From Bacteroidales bacterium (GTDB lineage: Bacteria > Bacteroidota > Bacteroidia > Bacteroidales > UBA932), in contig JAFZWD010000058.1 in the NCBI GenBank assembly GCA_017617495.1, positions 17,106 to 81,105 on the forward strand: a stretch of 64,000 nucleotides of DNA, given 5' to 3'. The notes beneath the pieces were generated by a model that saw nothing but the letters and a program-made list of their open reading frames with translations, searched no databases and had not been told where the DNA came from. This document shows positions 59,033 to 64,000 of this stretch, piece by piece. A program made the translations under genes and the position numbers. Each line of letters starts with the position of its first letter. The stretch's first letter is position 1.

Positions 59033-59925
59033 TTCTTCAAATCCTCCGGATTGAAAAGGGAAGCAACAAAGTCTTCCTTGTCAAAGTATTTAATGTCTTT
59101 AATTCCTTCGCCTGTGCCAATATACTTTACCGGCACCTTGAACTGGTCCACCAGGCCCACCACCACGCCGCCTTTCGCCGTACCGTCGAGTTTTGTGACC
59201 GCCAGCGCGGAGATGTTGGTGGCCCTCGCGAATTCCTTCGCCTGCTGGAAGGCGTTCTGCCCCGTGGATGCATCCAGCACCAGCAGCACCTCGTCGGGAG
59301 TGCCCGGACAGGCCTTGCCGCAGACATTGCGGATCTTGGTGAGTTCGTTCATGAGGTCGGTGCGGTTGTGCAGGCGCCCTGCGGTGTCGATAAGCACCAC
59401 GTCCGCACCCCTGGCTACCGCCGCCTTGACCGTGTCGAAAGCAACGCTTGCAGGGTCCGAGCCCATTTCCTGGCGGACGATGTCCACTCCGGCGCGTTCC
59501 GCCCAGATGACCAGCTGGTCCACCGCCGCGGCGCGGAACGTGTCCGCCGCGCCCAGCAGCACCTTCTTGCCCTGTGCCTTGAACATGGCCGCCAGCTTGC
59601 CTATGGTCGTGGTCTTGCCAACGCCGTTCACGCCGACAACCAGGATTACGTAAGGTTTCTTTCCGTCATTGCCGACCTGATCGGCAATCTCGGGAATCTC
59701 AAGCAGATTGGAGATCTCCTCCCTCAGGTACCCGACGAGCTCGTCGAAGCTCATCATCTTGTCCCTCGCCACACGTTCCTCCAGGGCGTCCACGATCTTG
59801 AGCGTGGTATCCACACCCATGTCGCTCTCGACGAGGGCCTCCTCGATGTTGTCGAGGGTGTCGTCGTCGACGTAGCTCTTGCCTACGATCGCGCGCGAAA
59901 TCTTCTGGAAAAACGAAAATGCCAT
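59029..59925 (-). CDS. ftsY: Signal recognition particle receptor FtsY
   Basis: 298 residues from MAFSFFQKISRAIVGKS, an NG-domain-only form without the acidic A domain. GTPase motifs are VVGVNGVGKTTTIGKLA (G1), DTFRAAAVDQL, LIDTAGRLHN (G3), VTKLDGTAKGG (G4) and the end IKYIGTGEGIKDIKYFD-type block. It docks SRP-ribosome complexes on the inner membrane. The linker between the N and G domains is encoded by a 28-nt palindromic repeat (59665-59692), read as EIADQVGND. The start is set by a TATCTTTG box 6 nt upstream. Confidence 0.95.
   Translation of the reverse strand: MAFSFFQKISRAIVGKSYVDDDTLDNIEEALVESDMGVDTTLKIVDALEERVARDKMMSFDELVGYLREEISNLLEIPEIADQVGNDGKKPYVILVVGVNGVGKTTTIGKLAAMFKAQGKKVLLGAADTFRAAAVDQLVIWAERAGVDIVRQEMGSDPASVAFDTVKAAVARGADVVLIDTAGRLHNRTDLMNELTKIRNVCGKACPGTPDEVLLVLDASTGQNAFQQAKEFARATNISALAVTKLDGTAKGGVVVGLVDQFKVPVKYIGTGEGIKDIKYFDKEDFVASLFNPEDLKK
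59665..59692. repeat. GTCATTGCC-type palindrome embedded in ftsY
   Basis: Differs by a single base from the intergenic copy at 27077. It is translated in frame between the FtsY N-domain and its G1 motif. Confidence 0.85.
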
Positions 59926-59931
59926 ATCGTA

Positions 59932-59939
59932 CAAAGATA
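59932..59939 (-). promoter_or_regulatory. Bacteroidota -7 promoter element of the ftsY-pheT operon
   Basis: Minus-strand TATCTTTG 6 nt before the ftsY ATG. It rules out the ATG at 59934, which overlaps the element. Confidence 0.6.
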
Positions 59940-59980
59940 GTAAAAACTTTCGTTTTTAAGTTTTAGAAATGGGAAACAAA

Positions 59981-60007
59981 AAAGCCGACTGAAACCAGCC
60001 GGCTTTT
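59981..60007 (-). terminator. Intrinsic terminator of the rpmB-rpmG-DUF4295 operon
   Basis: On the minus strand AAGCCGGCT and AGTCGGCTT form a stem of about 9 bp around GGTTTC, followed by TTTTTTG. Confidence 0.85.
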
Positions 60008-60024
60008 CTAAATCGCGCCTGCGA

Positions 60025-60183
60025 TTACTTCTTCGCGAAATAATCCTTGGCTTTTTCAGCCTCGACAAGGTGCTCTGTGAACACATAGGCACCGGTCTTG
60101 GGGGATTTTTCCATACGGATGCACTTGACCATGCTCTTGGCACCGGCCTTTGCTGCAAACGTTGCAACTGCTTTCTTTGCCAT
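60025..60183 (-). CDS. DUF4295 small ribosome-associated-type protein
   Basis: 52 residues: it begins MAKKAVATFAAKAGAKSMVK and ends VEAEKAKDYFAKK. This small basic protein is a Bacteroidota-specific family found directly after rpmG, as here (13-nt gap). Its Lys-rich composition and position suggest ribosome association, but no function is established that I know of. Confidence 0.9.
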   Translation of the reverse strand: MAKKAVATFAAKAGAKSMVKCIRMEKSPKTGAYVFTEHLVEAEKAKDYFAKK

Positions 60184-60196
60184 AGTCTAATCTCCT

Positions 60197-60385
60197 TTAC
60201 TTTATTTCACGATGAACGGTAACCTTCTTCAGGAAGGGATTGTACTTGCGACGCTCGAGCCTGTCGGGAGTGTTCTTCTTGTTCTTGGTGGTAATGTAAC
60301 GGGACATTCCGGGAACACCGCTCTCTTTCTGCTCGGTGCATTCGAGGATGACCTGCACCCTGTTTCCTTTAGCTTTCTTTGCCAT
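60197..60385 (-). CDS. rpmG: 50S ribosomal protein L33
   Basis: 62 residues. [13 protein letters not shown] and [22 protein letters not shown] are the L33 core. Only one cysteine is present, so this is the zinc-free (C-) form. It lies 11 nt after rpmB. Confidence 0.97.
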   Translation of the reverse strand: MAKKAKGNRVQVILECTEQKESGVPGMSRYITTKNKKNTPDRLERRKYNPFLKKVTVHREIK

Positions 60386-60396
60386 AGTCGTAGATT

Positions 60397-60639
60397 TTAA
60401 ACAAGGTTAACAAGTCCTGCCTTCTTCGCCTTTGCAATCGTGGCCTCGAGACCGTTCTTCTCGATCTCGCGGATTCCCTTGCAGGACACTTTAAGGGTGA
60501 TGAACCTCTGCTCCTCTTCGCTCCAGAACTTCTTGTTCTTGAGGTTGAGGGAGAAGTCGCGCTTGGTGCGCAGCTTGGAATGGGCAACGTTGTTGCCTTT
60601 CATTCTCTTTCTACCTGTAATTTGACAAACCTTTGCCAT
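60397..60639 (-). CDS. rpmB: 50S ribosomal protein L28
   Basis: 80 residues. [21 protein letters not shown] and [14 protein letters not shown] are characteristic. First gene of the rpmB-rpmG-DUF4295 operon. A near-consensus minus-strand GATATTTG at 60678-60685 may be its -7 box. Confidence 0.97.
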   Translation of the reverse strand: MAKVCQITGRKRMKGNNVAHSKLRTKRDFSLNLKNKKFWSEEEQRFITLKVSCKGIREIEKNGLEATIAKAKKAGLVNLV

Positions 60640-60714
60640 TTTGTATATCGTTTTTATTATTTCTGTTTAAGGGGTTGCAAATATCGTATTTAATTTGCTG
60701 ATTTCCAAAAAAAT

Positions 60715-61863
60715 CTAAACGATTTTGAAAAATCTTCCCCATCTTATGTTACGAGGGAACTTTTTCCCCTCGTCGGTTGAGAGCCAGATGATTAGAGGAC
60801 GTCCCACGATATGGTCTTCAGGGACGAAACCCCAATAACGCGAATCCAGCGAATTGTGGCGGTTGTCCCCCATCATCCAGTAGTAATCCTGACAGAAAGT
60901 GTAGCTTCCTTCGGCAAGGGCCTTTGCCGGATCCCCGTGCTCGTAATCGCGGATAATGCGCTCATACAGAGGGAGATTCTCTTCGGTAATTGCTACGGTC
61001 GCACCCTTGGAGGGTATCCAGAGAGGGCCGAAGCTGTCGCGCGTCCAGGGATTGTCGGGCGTGAACGGGAAAAGCATCCGGGGATCTTCGTCCTTACCGG
61101 GAACGGTATAGAGGTCGGCGCGTCTCATACGGATACCGGGCCATACCCTCTGCTTTTTGCCATTCACCCAAACGAGGCCGTCACGCACTTCAAGCGTATC
61201 TCCTGCCGCGGCAACGCATCTTTTCACGTAATGGTCCTTCTTGTCCATAGGATGAACCACAATCGGACCATAGAGTTTCTCTACCTGTTCGCGGCCATAA
61301 AAACGCACCAGCTCGTGATAATCAACAGCGGGTGCCTTGGTCAGCACCGTATCCCCGTTGGGAAAATTGAAAACCACTATGTCGCCCGCTTTCACCTTCC
61401 GGAAGCCCTTCAGACGACGGTAGTCGTTCTGGATGAGGGTGGAATAGGACTTCTTCCCGAATATCGTGTTGTGCGTAAAGGGAATCGTCAGCGGAGTCTG
61501 GGGCACCTTGGGGCCGTAAGTAAGTTTCTCGACGAAAAGATGGTCGCCCGTATAGAGAGTATTCTCCATAGAGCAGGACGGTATCTTGAAGGCCTGGAAA
61601 AAGAACATGTTCAGGAAAGTCACCACCACGACCGCGAAGATAATGGCGTCGAGCCATTCCAGCGCTTCGTTGGGTTTCTCGCCTTCCTTGTATTCCTTCT
61701 TCCAGAAGAACCACTTGACCTTCTTTGTAATGTAAAGGTCGAAGATGATTCCAAGGCCGAAAAGCCACCAGTAATTGCCGAGCCATATCACCCACAGAAG
61801 GTATAGCAAAGCCCACAAGGTGAACTTTGTCCACTTGTTACGGATGAAGGCTCCGGGGGTCAC
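60715..61863 (-). CDS. lepB: Signal peptidase I
   Basis: 382 residues, GTG start that overlaps the rplT stop (TAGTG). Two or more hydrophobic segments near the N-terminus (FTLWALLYLLWVIWLGNYWW, and IIFAVVVVTFLNMFFFQAF) anchor it in the inner membrane. Catalytic Ser is S98 in IPSCSMENTL, catalytic Lys is K214 in VKRCVAAAGD, and box E is MGDNRHNSLDSRYWG. The long insertion between the two catalytic boxes is usual in Bacteroidota. It cleaves signal peptides of exported proteins such as BamA and Skp in this window. Confidence 0.95.
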   Translation of the reverse strand: MTPGAFIRNKWTKFTLWALLYLLWVIWLGNYWWLFGLGIIFDLYITKKVKWFFWKKEYKEGEKPNEALEWLDAIIFAVVVVTFLNMFFFQAFKIPSCSMENTLYTGDHLFVEKLTYGPKVPQTPLTIPFTHNTIFGKKSYSTLIQNDYRRLKGFRKVKAGDIVVFNFPNGDTVLTKAPAVDYHELVRFYGREQVEKLYGPIVVHPMDKKDHYVKRCVAAAGDTLEVRDGLVWVNGKKQRVWPGIRMRRADLYTVPGKDEDPRMLFPFTPDNPWTRDSFGPLWIPSKGATVAITEENLPLYERIIRDYEHGDPAKALAEGSYTFCQDYYWMMGDNRHNSLDSRYWGFVPEDHIVGRPLIIWLSTDEGKKFPRNIRWGRFFKIV

Positions 61864-62207
61864 TACTTAACGGAGTTGATGATAGCCTGGAACGCCTCGG
61901 GATTGTTCATGGCGAGGTCGGCGAGGACCTTGCGGTTAAGGCCTATGTTCTGTTTTGCCAGACGGCCCATGAACTGCGAATAGCTGAGTCCGTACTGACG
62001 GGCTGCAGCGTTGATACGCTGAATCCAGAGTGCACGGAAGGCTCCCTTCTTGCGACGACGGTCGCGGTAAGCATAGGTGAGACCCTTCTCGTAGGTGTTC
62101 TTTGCAACGGTCCAGACATTCTTCCTGGAGAGGAAATTGCCGCGGGTTCTCTTGAGAATCTTCTTGCGGCGCGCCCTTGAGGCGACGGAGTTAACTGATC
62201 TAGGCAT
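61863..62207 (-). CDS. rplT: 50S ribosomal protein L20
   Basis: 114 residues. [18 protein letters not shown] and the C-terminal [19 protein letters not shown] match L20. Early 23S rRNA-binding assembly protein. Coupled to lepB by overlapping stop and start. Confidence 0.97.
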   Translation of the reverse strand: MPRSVNSVASRARRKKILKRTRGNFLSRKNVWTVAKNTYEKGLTYAYRDRRRKKGAFRALWIQRINAAARQYGLSYSQFMGRLAKQNIGLNRKVLADLAMNNPEAFQAIINSVK

Positions 62208-62219
62208 AATTCATACTTT

Positions 62220-62414
62220 TTAGAGAACCAACATTTCCTTGACGCGCTTCTCGTCCCTGCGGTCGAGGATAGCGAAATGGTCAAGATTCCTTTTCTGTTT
62301 CTTGGTCTTCTTGGTGAGGATGTGGCTGTGGTAAGCATGCTTCCTCTTGATTTTTCCCGACCCGGTAAGCGCGAAACGCTTTTTGGCACCGGGGTTGGTC
62401 TTAAGCTTTGCCAT
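62220..62414 (-). CDS. rpmI: 50S ribosomal protein L35
   Basis: 64 residues, [20 protein letters not shown], basic throughout. Standard infC-rpmI-rplT order; 12 nt before rplT and 45 nt after infC. Confidence 0.97.
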   Translation of the reverse strand: MAKLKTNPGAKKRFALTGSGKIKRKHAYHSHILTKKTKKQKRNLDHFAILDRRDEKRVKEMLVL

Positions 62415-62459
62415 TGTTTTTTGTTTTAATTAATAATATTTACAGACGCACTATGCGCC

Positions 62460-63053
62460 TTATTTTTTCTTAACGGGGGCAATCATAATGTGCATACGCT
62501 TGCCCTCGAGGGTTGGCATGTTCTCGGGCCGGCCGAATTCTTCGAGCTCGACCGCAAAGCGGAGAAGCTGCTTCTCGCCCTGGTCCTTGAACATGATGCT
62601 GCGGCCACGGAAGAAGATTGTCGCCTTGACCTTGGAACCTTCCTGAAGGAACTCCTGCGCATGCTTGAGTTTGAACTGGAAGTCGTGTTCGTCGGTGTTG
62701 GGGCCGAAACGTATCTCCTTTATGACCACCTTTGCGGCATTGGCCTTCATCTCCTTGGCCCTCTTGCGCTGCTGGTACAGATACTTCTGGTAATCCAGGA
62801 TCTTGCATACGGGAGGGTCGGCCTTGTCGGTAATCTGGACGAGGTCCAGCTCCAACTCGTCTGCCAGCGCGAGCGCCTTGGACAGCGGATATATGCCCTG
62901 CTCGGGGATGTTCTCTCCAACGAGACGCACCTGAGCGGCGGTTATCTCCGCATTAATCGGAAGCTCGTTCTCATCTTTCTTGGGAGCAAGATGAGCGTCG
63001 GGCTTGCGATTCTTGTTGAAACCCGAAGGTTTCGGTCTGTAGGGTCCTGGCAT
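62460..63053 (-). CDS. infC: Translation initiation factor IF-3
   Basis: 197 residues. N-terminal domain LPINAEITAAQVRLVGENIPEQGIY, linker PPVCKILDYQKYLYQQRKR and C-terminal domain VVIKEIRFGPNTDEHDF. It has an N-terminal extension of about 30 basic residues before the IF-3 core, usual in this phylum. It starts with ATG rather than the AUU known from enterobacteria and abuts the thrS stop. Confidence 0.97.
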   Translation of the reverse strand: MPGPYRPKPSGFNKNRKPDAHLAPKKDENELPINAEITAAQVRLVGENIPEQGIYPLSKALALADELELDLVQITDKADPPVCKILDYQKYLYQQRKRAKEMKANAAKVVIKEIRFGPNTDEHDFQFKLKHAQEFLQEGSKVKATIFFRGRSIMFKDQGEKQLLRFAVELEEFGRPENMPTLEGKRMHIMIAPVKKK

Positions 63054-64000
63054 TTACGCTAACTCTTCGGCCATTGCCGATTTAATGTATTCAACAAATC
63101 CTTCCAAGGTAAAGGTACCGGCAGGCGCTCCCTCGCGCCTCACCGAAACCGTGCCTTCGGAGGCTTCTTTTTCCCCGACAACCGCAAGCAGAGGCACTCT
63201 GAGCAGGGAAATATCCCTGATTCTCTTTCCAAGAGTCTCGTTACGGTCGTCTATGGAAGCGCGAATATCGCTATTTTTTAGCAAATCGCAAACTTTTTTT
63301 GCATAATCTGCAAATTTCTCGCTGATTGGCAGCACTTTAACCTGTTCCGGAGCGAGCCATACAGGCAGGTGTCCGGCGGTGTGTTCGAGAAGCACTGCGG
63401 TAAAGCGCTCGATGCTTCCGAAAGGTGCGCGGTGAATCATTATCGGGCGCTGCTTGCTGCCGTCCGCGTCGGTATACTCAAGCTGGAAACGCTCCGGCAG
63501 GTTGTAGTCCACCTGGATGGTTCCGAGCTGCCACTTGCGGCCGATTGCGTCCTTCACCATAAAGTCGAGCTTAGGGCCGTAGAAAGCGGCTTCGCCATAC
63601 TCCACAACAGCCTCGAGGCCCTTCTCCTTGCAGGATTCGATAATTGCCGATTCGGCCTTCTCCCAGTTCTCCTCGCTGCCTATGTACTTGTCGCGGTTCA
63701 CCTTGTCGCGAAGCGAAATCTGCGCGGTGAAATTGTCGAACTTGAACACGCCGAACACATACATAATCAGGTCGATAACCTTCTTGAACTCATCCTTGAG
63801 CTGGTCCGGACGCACGAACATATGGGCGTCGTCCTGGGTAAAGCAGCGCACGCGGGTAAGTCCGTGGAGCTCGCCGCTCTGTTCGTAACGGTAAACTGTG
63901 CCGAACTCGCTCAGGCGCAGGGGCAGATCCTTGTAGGAACGCGGCGCGCTGCGGTAAATCTCGCAGTGGTGCGGGCAGTTCATCGGCTTGAGCATATACT
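63054..64000 (-). CDS. thrS: Threonine--tRNA ligase, C-terminal part (5' end outside window)
   Basis: About 315 residues of the 3' half are seen. [20 protein letters not shown] carries a zinc-ligand Cys of the catalytic core, [12 protein letters not shown] follows, and [22 protein letters not shown] is class II motif 3. The anticodon-binding domain ends the protein ([19 protein letters not shown]). First gene of the thrS-infC-rpmI-rplT-lepB operon; the promoter lies beyond the window. Confidence 0.97.
   Translation of the reverse strand, partial: YMLKPMNCPHHCEIYRSAPRSYKDLPLRLSEFGTVYRYEQSGELHGLTRVRCFTQDDAHMFVRPDQLKDEFKKVIDLIMYVFGVFKFDNFTAQISLRDKVNRDKYIGSEENWEKAESAIIESCKEKGLEAVVEYGEAAFYGPKLDFMVKDAIGRKWQLGTIQVDYNLPERFQLEYTDADGSKQRPIMIHRAPFGSIERFTAVLLEHTAGHLPVWLAPEQVKVLPISEKFADYAKKVCDLLKNSDIRASIDDRNETLGKRIRDISLLRVPLLAVVGEKEASEGTVSVRREGAPAGTFTLEGFVEYIKSAMAEELA

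Noticed and set aside
56225-59653. Plus-strand open frame of over 1,100 codons opposite pheT and ftsY
   Set aside because: Shadow of pheT/ftsY on the other strand. No motif and no initiation signal.

Overview
The window is chromosomal DNA from a fairly GC-rich member of the Bacteroidota, most likely order Bacteroidales. The evidence is the recurrent TAnnTTTG promoter element just upstream of genes, the near absence of Shine-Dalgarno sequences, lineage-typical proteins (DUF4295, DUF4296, DUF3575, a Bacteroidota-type RpoZ, a PBP1-LysM lipoprotein-like protein, GH97) and the gene order of the cell-division cluster. A genus cannot be fixed from the sequence alone; an Alistipes-like or uncultured Bacteroidales lineage would fit the base composition.

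Layout. 1-9.6 kb (minus strand): one long presumptive operon, nadK-uppS-bamA-skp-korA-korB-gdhA-SLC13 transporter (truncated by the window edge). It joins outer-membrane biogenesis to 2-oxoglutarate/glutamate metabolism. 9.7-13.4 kb: two secreted glycosidases (GH31 plus strand, GH97 minus strand) converge, with no susC/susD nearby. 13.4-17.3 kb (plus): pdxJ, an OmpH/Skp-like lipoprotein, a GT2 glycosyltransferase and a PBP1-LysM protein. 17.3-24.5 kb (minus): LEA-like lipoprotein, SPOR protein, rpoN, GDPD, trxB, bamD, rpoZ, recN. 24.5-28.2 kb (plus): miaB, a lipoprotein esterase, a repeat-rich gap, and a fused free-methionine-(R)-sulfoxide reductase/MsrA. 28.2-31.0 kb: a biotin-domain carboxyltransferase that lacks the biotin lysine (minus), tRNA-His (plus) and radC (minus).

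31.4-46.6 kb (plus) is a complete dcw cluster, mraZ-rsmH-ftsL-ftsI-murE-mraY-murD-ftsW-murG-murC-ftsQ-ftsA-ftsZ. It makes lipid II and the divisome, and is preceded by four TGGAA boxes at exact 10-bp spacing that look like an MraZ operator. gltX, rpiB and a histidine phosphatase follow. 50.7-59.9 kb (minus) holds tRNA-Leu, a YhcG-type nuclease, DUF3575 and HExxH proteins, deoC, a radical-SAM enzyme, a DUF4296 lipoprotein, pheT and ftsY. 60-64 kb (minus) is translation-related: DUF4295-rpmG-rpmB, and thrS-infC-rpmI-rplT-lepB.

The most unusual material is at the level of repeats and fusions. There is a 52-bp-period array of palindromic hairpins, with an inverted copy 4 kb away. Short GTCAT-type palindromes are embedded in frame inside ftsY and the PBP1-LysM gene. 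There is the fRMsr-MsrA fusion, the MraZ-like operator, and a genome habit of placing the -7 box only 4-9 nt before the start codon, which implies leaderless mRNAs. I saw no CRISPR array, insertion sequence, prophage or classical defence island.
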